64,000 nt of DNA, from contig CM052359.1 of the NCBI GenBank assembly GCA_028551475.1, forward strand, positions 27,033,583-27,097,582, in the 5' to 3' direction. A model generated the notes under the pieces. That model had not been told where the DNA came from. It ran no database searches and saw only the letters and a list, made by a program, of their open reading frames with translations. Shown here in pieces: positions 15,339-27,557 of the stretch. Position numbers and translations under genes: made by a program. Within the stretch, counting starts at the first letter, position 1, and each line of letters begins with the position of its first letter. This stretch comes from Casuarina equisetifolia (taxonomy: Eukaryota > Streptophyta > Magnoliopsida > Fagales > Casuarinaceae).

Positions 15339-15380
15339 GAGAGAGAGAAGAGAGGGGGTGGGGGTGGGGGTGGGTGGTGG
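15339..15380 (+). other. G-rich tract, potential G-quadruplex
   Basis: A GA repeat leads into several runs of three to five Gs separated by single Ts (GGGGGTGGGGGTGGGGG), followed by TGGGTGGTGG. At least four G-runs with very short loops fit the general G-quadruplex pattern. No gene lies close enough to suggest a role. Confidence 0.6.
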
Positions 15381-18300
15381 CTAGTTACGTAAGGGTCATC
15401 CAACTAAAGTTGAAAACGCCTCTTAGGAAATTTAGAAACTCTCACTACGCTGTCTGCATGTGGTAACGCAAGCGTGACATTATTCAATTGCTTTCTTGGG
15501 GACCACATGCATCTTTTAGCTTGTTTTATATATATCATTCCCCAATGCTTTCCCAGATTTCCGTCCCCAACAAATATGATAAGTTCTAAAATGAATTGAG
15601 GTTTTCCGACCCCAACTATCTCACGATTTTCCTATATCATACAATAATCTTGGCATATTAAATAAAGCCTTAGAAGGATGGCAAAAGGGTGATTGATTCC
15701 AACAGCATAAATATAATCTTCGAAAATATTTTTGACAGCTCTGCTATCAAATTCATAAGGCACGGCTCCTTACCAATTAAGCTAGATGTTGAAATGTGGT
15801 ATATCTAGCTTATATATATGTCTTGCGAAATGAAACTTGAATTCATAAACTTTACTTTCACATGAGTGGAAGACTTCTAGCTTATATATATGTCTCCTAC
15901 AATTGCGTGATTCCTTGACATGCACGGATTCTCTGGTTGTCGTTGGTCAGAGGTTATACACTAGAGGTAAAAATGCCTAAGCAACTTCCTTAATCAGTTG
16001 CGTTGTTCTCCAACCAATGATTGATGAGAACCTTTAAAAGTAGTTCTCTTTTCGGCTTTCCTGTCAAGTTTATGTTTCAGAGTCCGTGTATGTAGTTTGG
16101 TGTGACAGAAACACACCGATCTTTTGTTAGAGGTCTAGAGACGTTGTCTGTATTCTAACTGACATCTTCTTCTCGGTGAAAATAAGGTTTAATTCTCTGA
16201 CTATGTTTTGGTCTTTCAATCTTAATAGATAGTTGGTAATGCCTTATAGACTTTCAGGTAATGTAATCAGTTAGTTCTCTGTATTAGTAGGTTTTTCTAT
16301 AACTCTTGGTCTCCACTGAATTATAGGCCTACTTGGTCGGTTTGTCTTTTATTGTGTGGGCCTCTGCTATTCTGTGAAAGTTGCGGGGACCTGCGTGGTA
16401 ATGTATACTGTATTTTGGATTCTTTCTTCGTGAGAATTATTCATAAAAGAAAAAAGAGTCCTTTTACATCTTTACTACAACTATGATCATCATTTTTTTT
16501 TTGAAGTATCAGTATTACGTGTTAGTATATAATTGTTTTGAAACTATTGTAAATGGAAAAGACTCTTAGACTCTTAGACTCTTAGACTCTTAGACTATCT
16601 AGTACTTTCAATTTCGTTGAAACATTGTCAAATGGAGACAAAAGCCACGAGCCTGGAAGTCCTTTATAACTCGTCACGCTATTTGTATCCTCTCATCTTC
16701 TTCTTATCTTCGAAGTGTATAGCAAGCAGCAGGAGGAGGAGGAGGGGGAGGAGGATGAGAAGAAAATACAGAAGCGGAGAATATCTAGAGTATGCGCCGA
16801 TTGTCCAAAAGATTTGTCTTATCGTGCACCACTAGCAGCTGAAGCTGCCAGCATGATCTGACCTTTCCCCAGCACCCTGAATACGCAGGAAAGAGTAGAT
16901 CATGCGGCAGTTTCACCTGTTGCTGGGAACATGAGAAAACCTTGAATATTCTTCTTCTAATCGTATTCCGGCAATCCATTTTGGGTTTTCTCGGTTACAC
17001 TCAACGAGGAGGTATTTAGTCTTCTTCCATTTGATTTTTGCCAAGCAGGTTAATACAATATTCCATGATTTTCTCTATCTACCATTATACATCCGCAGAC
17101 TTCCCTCACGTAGATCTTGGTATGACGGACTTTGTGTTAGGGTTTCTTAGCCAGTACTTACAGTGTATAATTGTGTATCCATGCATACACACACATATAT
17201 ATACTTTCCTTTTAGTGAGTTTAGATTGAATCCTCACTTACATTCACGAGGAATTATAAAATCAATGAAGATTTTAGAATAACTAGATCCGTTCTCTTTC
17301 TCTCTTATGAGCGAGATTGGCCTCAAGATGAAAGGGACGGATTCAAACTCACGCCTCCATTTCATGAGACATCATCGTCCTCTTCTATGTTGTCCCTTGC
17401 CTCTGTGGCAAATAAATCTGTGTTCTCTCTCAACAGAAAGTTACCACTCAGAAAGAATGTTGATGGGACTCTCTGAGATCAGCTGGTATGCTTCTGTACA
17501 TCTTAAGAGTCATTATATCAGTCTAGCAAGATTAATCAAATTTCTAGCGAGCAGAAATTTACTAAATAAGTTGTCTTAACTAGGGCACATCAAAATTATA
17601 TACTAAAGAAGTTGTGGATTGGTTTTGGAGATAGAGCTCCTTTCTTGCTGTTTTCCTCTTCATCACTCTTGGGAAATCAAATCTCTAGGGAGGTCTTGCT
17701 TTCTCTAAAGACCTTTTTCTCTCTTTTTAATTCCTGAGGAATTCCCCAAGTATTATTTTATGGTTGTCAAAGCTTAAAAATTCAGTATGTAAGTTTCGAT
17801 GTGAGGAAGGAAATTGATGGATTGTGGTTTTGGAAAAGGGGATGTGAAATTCGTTTTGCACTCGCTTTTTCTTTGTCTCTTTATAGGAAATAAGGATACT
17901 AGATTTAACTCGAAGACTTTGAGGTCAAAAGCTAATACTTTTGTCACTTAACTATTGGCCTAGCTCCATCTTTTCTTTACTTCTCTTTGAAGATTAGAAT
18001 TTATAGATACAGGCCTTTGATACTTTTCTGTTTTCCAAAGAAATAGCCGGCAAAATACACTTTGTGTCAATTGTTCATATTAATTTGGTCGAGCGAATGG
18101 TCCCAACATGACAACTTTTCAGGTAGATTCATGATTTTCAACATTATCATTTGCACCGACTTGTAGTTTTTCTAGGTAAAAGTAGATGACAAGGTTGGCC
18201 GCTTGTGTTTGTCTCCCTCTCGCTCTCCGTGGTCCTAGTTTCCTTCATCTTCTTGGCACGCGTAATGTGAAATTCTACAGGGATAAGACATCACATAGGC

Positions 18301-18461
18301 AATGATCTTTCATCTATTATGTTATAGTTAAACATTGACTAGAACCAAGTAAATGCAGTCTGCTTTCGTCGCTATGAATTCTATGACACTAAGCTTGTTT
18401 CTTCGGCCTTCTTCCATGAATTTAATCACACTGCCTAATTTTCCATACCTTCTTAATTCAA

Positions 18462-18465
<4 letters not shown>
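15381..18465. other. Intergenic, no gene seen; (GACTCTTA)4 repeat
   Basis: Four perfect copies of the octamer GACTCTTA occupy 16561-16592. A purine-rich AGG/GGA tract lies at 16725-16760. Open frames of 60-90 residues here match no family I recognise. Confidence 0.5.

Positions 18466-18500
<35 letters not shown>
18466..18500. repeat. (CT)n microsatellite
   Basis: An uninterrupted CT repeat of about 35 bases; no adjacent gene was recognised. Confidence 0.9.
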
Positions 18501-18507
<7 letters not shown>

Positions 18508-20388
18508 ACTTATATAGATTAGATTCATGCATCTTGAATGATAGACTTACCTCTCCCCAAAAGGTCTCATTAGAGAGAGGGAGTGTTCAAGGCTTATAAG
18601 GCACTTCACATGTATTATTTTTTCCAGTGTAGAATTGAGTGTTTAATATTCCCCAGTAGTCAAGTTTGGTCTTATTTTATTGGCAAAAGATTGGTCTAAC
18701 TATTGAATTTGATGTGAGACCGATTGTTCAATAATACACACATAGACAATATCGGTGTGTTTGTGTCATTGGTCTACCCCTGTTAGATAAGGTTTCGGAG
18801 TTGGACTGCGTGGAAGTAAAGCTACATAAAATGTGATGATTCGTATTTGTAAGGTTGTTGGTCGTTGTCAAAGTAGCTTTTGTTTGGAAGCCCCATTTGG
18901 CTAAACTCCGAAAGAGCTTTACAGATTCCCATCGTAAGCACGTAGCCAGAACGTCACCAATTTCCACAATATCTCGTGTTTGTTTTTCCCTTATCTTGAT
19001 CCTCCATGGAACAAAGAGTTGTTTGCTTGTTGGAGTTTTGCCTTGTAGGACTAATTTGAGGTAACTTAGAATTGTTAGGTTCTGACACTTTGCCATGGAA
19101 GTTGGGAGCACCAAGACAAAGTTACATTATAGGAGTTCTAGCGTTTTGGGAGAGCTATCTAAGGGGGACGCTAACCTAGCCAATCGAAATTGTGCGTGTT
19201 TCACAGATGCCGACACTTCTTTTCTTCTTCCACAATGAAAGCAATAACATCTTGCATAATTGGTTGGCCTGCCCATCTTTCAAAGTTCGGTTAAGTTTTT
19301 CTTTGGGCGGCTTGAACTGCTCTACACATTTAGGCTTCTTTTCTTCTCGGGTATAAGATTATTTCCATGCGATGTTTTCTGCTTCCAGTCCTCATTTGTT
19401 ATTATACCTTTAACTAAAAAAATGTTTAATTAATTTTCTCTTAAATGAATTGTAATATTAGATTATACTACTAAATTTTTATATTTTCTTATTTTTAAAT
19501 GAATAAATTCACATATTCATTTTTTTTAAAAAAAAAGAGATGCCCACGAATTTCCAATTTCTGTTGCTTGTCTTCTCATGAAAAATTAGAACCCTACATA
19601 AACTTCTAATGCTGATGACGACTATCATCAGGGTATATAATGACCATTCCGTTAGGATCATGTTATGAGACTGCGGAAATGAAAGTAGGGGTGATCTCCC
19701 AGCTAAAATATTTTCTTTTTACAAGAGTATTTTATTTGGCAATGGTAAACTTTTCAATTGCAATCTTAGAAAATGAATATTTAGAAGGTTTTTTGTCACG
19801 CTTAATCATCGGACAAAAAGATTTCACAACAATGCCAAACTCACGAATATCAATGACTTCTATTAATGCATAAGACTAAATTAATAGTTATGCCATATCA
19901 ATATATAATAAAAATTTAAAGTTTAACAAGTCATGTGTTACAAAGGCAACGATAATTAATTGGTACCTTGAGAAAACTCTTTGAGGAAAAAGATATAAAC
20001 GCACCAAGTTTAAATCCATAAACATATCAAAAATTTTTAGTTCATCAAGTGTATCAAATCTCAAAATCCCTTTGCAGTTCTACTTAGAATCCTCACGTCT
20101 GATTGAGACCCAAAATCGCAAGTGAATTTACTCTTCGATTTTCCAAAGGCAAATCAAAGTTTTCTTAATCGAAACACTAAATGATGTAACATAGAAATGT
20201 TCAAATTGTGAAACTTAACCTATCCAAAACTTGTGCAGTCATCGTAACATGTATGTATCTATTATTCTTTTTTCTTTGAACATATGCAATTATTTCTTGA
20301 CCATTTATCTAGAAGAAGATGACATGAAAATTGTATTGATAGTGATACTAGATATTAAAAAAAGAAGAAGCAATAAATACAAATAGAT
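18501..20388. other. Intergenic, no convincing gene
   Basis: The longest frame is a minus-strand one of 128 residues (18728-19114). It shows no motif or family resemblance I can name. The rest is AT-rich with no bounded repeat. Confidence 0.45.
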
Positions 20389-20405
20389 AAAAATTCATTG
20401 GGTTC

Positions 20406-20642
20406 TTGCATTTATTGTATATTGGTAGAATGCAATAGAAGACAATTTCAGAATAAAATAGTTAACATTCCAATCATGTTAGCTAAAGTAAGAAAAATTA
20501 TTATAAAATTATTATAAGGAAATGTCATTTTGAGGCTTCCAACCTCTATATTTTTGTAATTATTGTAATTCTTGGGTATGTTCATATATTTTTGTACACT
20601 ATTTTTTTATTAATACATTTTTATGTTTTCACCAAAAAAAAA
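20406..20642 (+). mobile_element. 5'-truncated LINE (L1-like) 3' end with 17-bp target-site duplications
   Basis: A 237-bp insertion is bounded by perfect 17-bp direct repeats, AAAAATTCATTGGGTTC, at 20389-20405 and 20643-20659. It ends in a poly(A) run. Its 3' part has the T-rich, low-complexity style of plant LINE tails (TTTTTGTAATTATTGTAATT, then TTTTTATTAATACATTTTTA). It contains no coding part, so it is a severely 5'-truncated copy, or possibly a LINE-dependent SINE. A long perfect duplication plus an A-tail is the hallmark of target-primed reverse transcription. Confidence 0.8.
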
Positions 20643-20659
20643 AAAAATTCATTGGGTTC

Positions 20660-21094
20660 CATCGCTTATATGATTTCTTTAAAATGGTGACACCATGGTC
20701 ATCTCAGCATATTCAAGACTTCCAGCAATGATAATTCTTTTGAAAAGTTTTATCTATTTATTTTAGAAAAACTGAGCGTGAGAATTCTATTCAACTTGTA
20801 AGCACGTACGATATCCAACAATTTCCCTCCCGTGCCTAACTAAAACTTGAGTCATTTAAGTTGTCCGTCCACAGGTCAGCTAGAAGATCTCTTTGCTTCA
20901 AAATCTTTATGGAAATTAACGTCCAAAATATTAGAAGAAAGGTCAAACTTACCACGACAAATGGCAGCAACACATATCACTGCCTCGTTAACCCTAAGGC
21001 CACTAGGTTAACAATGCATCTTCTCTTACGAAGAAGCATCATTCTTCTCCCTATGTGAAGTGCTCCAAAATCTTCACGGAAGGAAGGATCCTTC
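20660..21094. other. Intergenic, no gene seen
   Basis: No recognised coding or RNA feature. A short frame at 20861-21058 has no family resemblance. Confidence 0.45.
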
Positions 21095-21099
21095 TCAGG

Positions 21100-21222
21100 C
21101 TTTTTTTTTTAAATAAATATTATATTTATATTTATATTTATATTACAATTCATGCACCGACATGTTGAACTCCAAATCTCGAGTCCCACTAGCTCACCAT
21201 TGAGCTACTAGGCTAGGTGACT
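21100..21222 (-). mobile_element. tRNA-derived SINE candidate
   Basis: On the minus strand the element starts near 21222 with GTAGCTCAATGGTGAGCT, close to a pol III A box (TRGCNNAGYNGG). A B-box-like GAGTTCAACATG follows about 30 bases on. The 3' end is AT-rich with TATAAA repeats and an A-run (plus-strand T-run at 21103-21111). Flanking direct repeats are not clear, so the ends are approximate. A degenerate tRNA fragment is the alternative. Confidence 0.45.
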
Positions 21223-22814
21223 TCACTTAGGGCTTTAGTTCTACTCTCCTCGGTTTCCTTTTCTCCTCTCTTCTCTTGCAATTCCTGCAGCAAAATGTTC
21301 CATTTCCGAGGACACAGTTGGACTCACCTACCATAGCCACGGCGTCGTCAGAATCAAAAAGGGAACAAATGAAATTCGACCAAATTATTGGACACACTAG
21401 TTTTCCATTTCTTCTTCATAGATTATGATTATAGATAAGGAACGATTGTAGCATTGTAAATCATCGAGAAATACAAATGATTTCTACAAATTTTCTCTCT
21501 TGACTTCTCTCGGTTTTCCGGTGGATTTTTCAGCCAAAAACCATTCTGTTTGCTATTATATTCATTCACTTGGTGTCAGATTGTCGAAGGCGAATGAGCT
21601 TCATGATACCAAGGGCCTCCCAACAAAGCTTCTGCCTTAACCAACCAGACCGACACCTAAAATCGATCAGCAGCTCCCACTAACACATTGTCAATACCTG
21701 TAGTTGGAGTTCGCTTAGAAAGTCAAAATTCTTAAAACCATTGATTTAAACAAGGAAGGATGGTTCCACCTCATGTGCTAAGTGTGGTTGCACCATGCAC
21801 CCTACTATCAGCCTTAGACAAGCGGACTGCAGAAGTGTGGAATGCAGTAGATTTCACAGCAGACACAAGCAATCCTCATGCAGCCACACATAGCCCAGTA
21901 GACATCTAGCAAGTCCCCACATGCCAACACAACGTGCTACTACACCATTGGAGTAGTTAGGTGGGCATTCACCAAATTCAGGCATGTGGATAGTGAGCTG
22001 GCAGATACATCGTATGAAAGTGGATAGGAGAATCCTAAGTCTCCTAGCCCTAGATTGGAAGTCATGAGCCTAGCAAGTCATAATGTAAAGGATGGGAAAG
22101 CTAAGAGAAAGTGAGAAGGACTGAAGACCAAGCAATTGACTTTACTTTTATGTAAAGTCTTAATGTAAACTTCTTAATAATGGTGTAAATATGTATTGCT
22201 GTAAATAAACAAAAAAAATCAAAATTGAATCCAATCAAACTCAATACAAAAGCTATGTTCGGCTTTGTATAGTTGAAGCAAAGCCAATAACCTTGCGATC
22301 ATGGAATTCATTCTACTCTTTTTGATACTTTTTTTATTCTCACTCTTGCTTATTACTTTACATTAGTTTTCTCTTAAACTTGCATAACTTACCAATCTCC
22401 AGTTTATTGCTGTCCATGACTACATTTTTATGTTTCTACTCACTTAGTTAAATTAAACCATAAAACCCCAAATTCTGATTTTCTTCTGAAACTATTTAGT
22501 TTGAAAGGCTAAAACAGTTCCTCATTGAGCTAGCTGCCTTCTCCCATGGAGCCCACCCATGCCCGTCGGAGGTTCTTTTTCAGATTGATGAATAAGCAAA
22601 CGAGTTTAAGAACAAAGGGCATTGGGATGCGGTTTGGTCACGATTGCATTTGGGCTTGTTTGCATTGATTGTGGAAATCGTTTGATTACAAAACTCAAAC
22701 GAAATAAGTGAAAAACAAAAAAGAACAAAAGCAGTGTGTCTACAAAAAATAAAACGCAATAAATTTAAACACCACAAAAGAATCTTTCTTCGTTGCTGTC
22801 CAATCTCCTTCACC
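21223..22814. other. Intergenic, probable retrotransposon-derived DNA
   Basis: At about 21572-21590 the motif TTGGTGTCAGATTGTC resembles a primer-binding site after LTR-like pyrimidine-rich sequence. The following 600 bp are unusually balanced in base composition but give no protein I recognise. The copia fossil starts at the right edge. Confidence 0.35.
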
Positions 22815-24640
22815 CACCAAGAAGAGTATACGTTATCTTCCTCTCCTCATTTTGAGCTCTCCAGGACGAGGTCTTGCAAGCTGTCTCTAGTTTAGACAAC
22901 GCTTCATGTGCTGCAGAGTCATGCGTATTGACAAAAGAAGCCAACGGGAAATATGCCAGCAATAATCTCTCACTAATGGCGATTGGAGAGCCCATTCCAG
23001 CTAATGAATACTTGACCCACCCCTTCGGGGACTCAGCTCGGAGTTTGTCCCAACTTGCGACAGGAGTTTCTGTACATACACAGAACCAATCCCTCATCGG
23101 GAGAACCTAAATGGATTGATGCTGAGACATAAGGCCCATCTCAACCTCGCTGACCAAAACAAGCAACTCTTGTCAACTCTGGGAGCAAAAATTCCCCACC
23201 CCGCTTCTTTTCCAACCAGCAGGTGGGACCGAATCATCAACACAAATCAGCACCGACCAACTACCAATCTTTTCAGTCTATCAATTTGTCAAATCTGTCA
23301 GCATTTTGGCCACCGTGCAAACAACTGCAAGGAGAACAATAATGCACAAGTAAATGTCATTGCTCTCACCACCCTGTGGCATGTCAAACTTGACTTGTTT
23401 CTCTAACTTAGTTGCTACCAACCACATAATGGCCAGCGACATTAATCTGAACAATTTTGCCCATATAATGACTATCAATAGGTCATTGTAGGTGATTACC
23501 TAGGCTTCTCTAATACTCATATAGGTAATATTATCATACCACCGAAAATTAATATTTTAAATATTCTTGTTATATTATCAATTTTACAAAACCTTTTACA
23601 TGCCTCTCAATTTACTAGGGATAATGATTATGTATTGTTGCATTGCATTATGAAGAGCCCCCACATGCGCAAGACACTCCTTAAAGATACACTTGATCTT
23701 AGCCTCTATTGTCTTACGCAGTTGGATGTTTCATAATACCCATTTGCTTTCTTGGTGTCTTCTACAAATAAACTAATCTTTGACATTGGCATCTAGGCCA
23801 TGCTACATATTCAACAGTAATAAAGTTGCTACACTCAACATCAACTCCATTTTCAAGAACACCACCCATATTATATACGGCATGTAATCTTAACAAGATT
23901 CATTAGTCACACCACCTTTTCCCCAATTCCATATCTCAAGCTCTCTTAGATTTGGTTCACTTTGATATTTAAAGAATCTCATGTAAACTTGTTACATGAA
24001 AATAACTAGTATATTTGGTTTTTTATCAATGTTTTTTTCAAAATTTATGTGGTTTTACCCACTTAACACAAGGGATAAATTTCTCAAAATTTTACAATCT
24101 TCCACAAATTCATAGAAAATCAATTATCCCACTGGACTCAATTTGATGATGATGGCGTATGGAATTTTTATCTAACCCTTTTTGCCAATTGCATTTAGCC
24201 CATATTTGCCTCTTCAAAATAGTTTCATGGAGAGAAAATACTGACATATTATAAAAACAAGACTTTTAATACTCAATCATGTCAAAGCGTCATTAAATTT
24301 TTGGGATTTTACTTTTGAATCAACCACTTTTATTATAGACAAACTACTTTCACCAATATTAAACAACTACTCCCCTTAGCAAAATTATTTCGCACTATAG
24401 CACTTACTTCTCATTTACTTAACTTTGGATGCTTAGTTTATCCTTATCTAAGTCCTTGTGCAGCCCAAAAACTGGCTCCTAGATCATAACAACGTGTTTT
24501 TTCTTGGATATCTCCTAGGAACCAAGGTCTTTCTATAGCAACTCATAAACTTTACATAGTTGCAGATGCGTTATTTGACAAAGACAATTTTCCATATCAT
24601 AACTCATCTATAGCAAAACCAATAACCAACGTTAATACGC
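22815..24640 (+). mobile_element. Ty1/copia retrotransposon fossil (gag, protease and integrase regions)
   Basis: Plus-strand translations in successive frames match copia polyprotein parts in the correct order. The gag region (22820-23110) includes an AIGEPIP-like block. A CCHC zinc knuckle, CQICQHFGHRANNC, lies at about 23290-23330. A protease/spacer region (about 23420-23700) has a SDIN-LNNF block. The end of the integrase region (about 24100-24640) includes G-C-L-V-Y-P-Y-L-S-P. The fossil is heavily broken with many disruptions in every part and is old. No LTR pair was identified at its ends. Confidence 0.8.
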
Positions 24641-24734
24641 AAATATAAATGTATTTAGCAATAGTGAAACCATTAACCACAACTATTGCCATACCAACCT
24701 CTTCTCTACAAAATTTAGTGAAACCAACTCCTAG

Positions 24735-24840
24735 ATCACCTCCCTCACCAAATTCAGCTGCGTTAAGCCAAAAGGTCTTAGGTTCAAACCTAAGATATAG
24801 TTGAGAAAATTAGAAATTATCAATACAAAATTAAAAATAT
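24735..24840 (+). mobile_element. Possible SINE remnant (B box)
   Basis: GGTCTTAGGTTCAAACCTAAG at about 24772-24792 contains a good pol III B box (GGTTCAAACCT). It is preceded by TTCAGCTGCGTTAAGCC, a poor A-box match. An imperfect repeat of ATATAGTTGAGAAAATT follows. No clear tail or target-site duplication is visible, so this is tentative. Confidence 0.3.
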
Positions 24841-27125
24841 AGTTGAGAAAATTCAAACCTAAGATATTCATTTTGCAAGATCTCCTATACTAGCCCTCAT
24901 TATTTCAAATACATTCTAGGAAATTCTATATTATTTTGGTTCATACTTATATATAAGTTCAATTTTCTCCTTGAAGTTTCGTCCGGAGTAAAAATGAAAA
25001 AGTTCCATTTAACCATTCAACAATCACCATTTGTAAAGACACTTTCAAAATATCATTTTTAGTACTTGGGAACCTAGATGTGTGTAGTTGTATGTCGATT
25101 TACTGCTCTATCCAGTTTTAACGTTGAAATTGATATCTCATATGACTTAAACGTTGATTTCCAAATCAAATTGTCTGAATTATCTTGTTGTTGAATGTTG
25201 GATGACAAAATTCTTCTCTAAGCATATGGCAAAAAGGATTATACATCTGCCTCAAGAATGGTTTACATAATAAATTTCCGTCTCACAAGCATACAAGACG
25301 AGGGAGGAGAACAAGACGAGTGGCTAGATGGCACATAATCTCGACAACAAAACGGAACAATTACTCGATCATGACTTGGTCAAAACGGACAAGTCAAGGC
25401 TGTGCAACCAGACCCTGAAAGCGCAACTCCCTAGAATAAAGAACTGAAGAAATTGCAGAGGCAATAAAATCAGTCAAAGGATCTTGGAAGAGTAGCCAGG
25501 GAGATATAAGTTAGTTCAAATTTTAGTTGGTTTGGAATAATTTTGAATTGCTGCTAAGGCCATTCAATTTAGATTTGGATTGTACTTTATAATTGGCTGA
25601 ACATATTTGAAATCTATTAATCAAATAACTTCAATTCTAAGAGATAAAGTCTCTCTCAAATGAGGCGTTGGAGTTGAAGTCTCTTTTCAACGAGGCTCAA
25701 CTTTCCACCTACCATTATAGGTAGAATGGGCACGTAATAGCTCACTGCAAACGTATTATCCTCATTAATCGAAAGAGAGGATCTTGTTTTCACAAGTTTG
25801 TGAATGAAATTACTTTGTCAATCCCAATTACCAAAAAATGGTTGTGTTAACTCTATGGTATTGTACGATAATTGCGAACCTATCGAAGTTAAGATGTATG
25901 CATCATATTGCATTCATACAGGCGTTCAGGCATTATTACTAGCCCTAAATTGCGATGTAAGACCAATAATTCTTTATCTTCTTTTTGACGCCCATCCATA
26001 TTCCGCTAAGCTCCTCCTTGCTATGGCTAGGAGCTTTGAGGTAGCTATATTAAGAACTACATCTCTCTTTCATTAGTGTCAAAATTGAATCCTATCTCTG
26101 AATACATGGAACTATCACTGAAGTTCTGATTGCAGATGGAGGGGTGAGCCGATTATCTTTCGGAATTATAGTACAGGAGGTGCTAGGCATCGGAAGCTTG
26201 AAAGAGGCAAGCATTAATATCTTACACATCTGTCTTTGCCCCGAATATAACCAAAAAGTTCCTTCCCCCAAAGGGTAAGAATTGATCATTGAGAAGTTAT
26301 AACCAATAATGAATACCATGACTTACTTAAGGTGTGTATGCTCCAGAAGTCTTGAAGATTTTTATTATAGGAGATGAAAACGAAGATTTAATGGTTTTCT
26401 TTCTCATCAAACAAAGGAAACTTCACAAAACGTTTATATTTCAAAAATGGTAGAGAAAATAAAGGACAATCTAAGAGAAACAGAAAAACCCTATAAACTA
26501 ATTTATACAAGAAAAAGGGAAGACTTTCTTCCCGACAAGTGCAGAAAGCAGAAGCTCCAACGACCGCAATTCTGATCGGCCTTCCTCTTCGGTGAAAAGC
26601 GTTTCTGCAGCATGAAAGCAAGGGTGCTGGCTTGCTCTGCAGAAGCAGAAGAAAGACATTAACCTAATTTGAAATGGATGCTTAAACGCTATTTAAATAA
26701 ATGCAAAATCTAGCCCATTTGGCTCTTTCCTTCCCTGCTGTTGTTCGACTATAAAAAGTTAAGTAGTTATGCTATATAATGCTGCGAGTGCATAGACAAT
26801 AAATCGACATGCAACCCAGATTTCGAAGGCCGCATATTTCTTCGCAGTCATAAAGGATTCCTTCGAAGCAGGGTGCATGCCACTACTATGCACGGATGCT
26901 TACTTCCTAAAAGGCCATTTTAAAGGATATCCCTTCTAAGTACTTTGTTGGAGATATTAGTCACAATGTGTACCAAAATTGTGGTTGGTGTTCTAGAGCT
27001 GAGACAAAGGAAAATTGACCCTAGTTGTGGAAACTCATAGTTATATCTTGAACCACGTGACCCACATGGCCTAATTGGTCTACCTTAGGACAGACCTTCA
27101 GTTCTAATCAACAGAAGATGAGTAG
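24841..27125. other. Intergenic, no convincing gene
   Basis: AT-rich sequence with short frames at 25804-26076 (plus) and 26092-26621 (minus) that resemble no family I can name. The DNA directly left of 27126 flanks the gypsy 5' LTR. Confidence 0.45.
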
Positions 27126-27543
27126 TGTGAGAAACACCTAGAAGCTTCTAGAAAAGTTTCAAACTACTCCTAACTAAAGAAGGTTATAGAGAAACCTAAA
27201 AAGCCTTTATCTAGAAATTTTTAAGGATTAGGTCGGAGATATTTTAGTAGAGAATTCTAAAGCTCAATTTAGGACTACAAGATTAAATAAATCCTAGTCA
27301 TTCATTTGTACCCTCCACTCCTATAAATAACTTTAATCTCTTCTTATGGATTGTATGTAGAAAAACCATAGTTCTTGTACTCTCTCTTTATGTGCAATAT
27401 ACGCCTCTTTCTATAAATCCTTTACCTTCTTCCTTTCTACACTTTCTTTCTTAGGAATGAAAGTCAAACTAACTTAGCCATTCCAAAGTAAGGAACAATG
27501 CTAAGTGTTGCACATAATCTTATAATTGTCTAATACTATGACA
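27126..27543 (+). repeat. 5' LTR of the chromovirus fossil
   Basis: A 418-bp LTR starting TGTGAGAAACACC and ending ATGACA (TG...CA). A promoter-like CTATAAATAAC lies at about 27324. The LTR is followed after two bases by the primer-binding site. Its first 200 bp or so reappear at 33890-34075 and at 38400-38640. Confidence 0.8.
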
Positions 27544-27545
27544 TT

Positions 27546-27557
27546 TGGTATTAAAGC
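27546..27557 (+). other. Primer-binding site (tRNA-iMet type)
   Basis: TGGTATTAAAGC matches the common plant LTR-retrotransposon primer site TGGTATCAGAGC with a few differences and sits two bases after the LTR end. Confidence 0.75.

Noticed and set aside
18728-19114. Minus-strand open frame of 128 residues
   Set aside because: No motif, no splice or promoter context and no recognisable family; probably chance or a remnant of a mobile element.
22810-23110. Overlapping frames on both strands over the copia gag region
   Set aside because: The plus strand fits copia gag in order with the zinc knuckle that follows; the minus-strand frame is a shadow.
26130-26280. A short plus-strand translation vaguely like a receptor-kinase C-terminal region (SFGIIVQEVLG)
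   Set aside because: Similarity is limited to a few residues with no other kinase motifs nearby.
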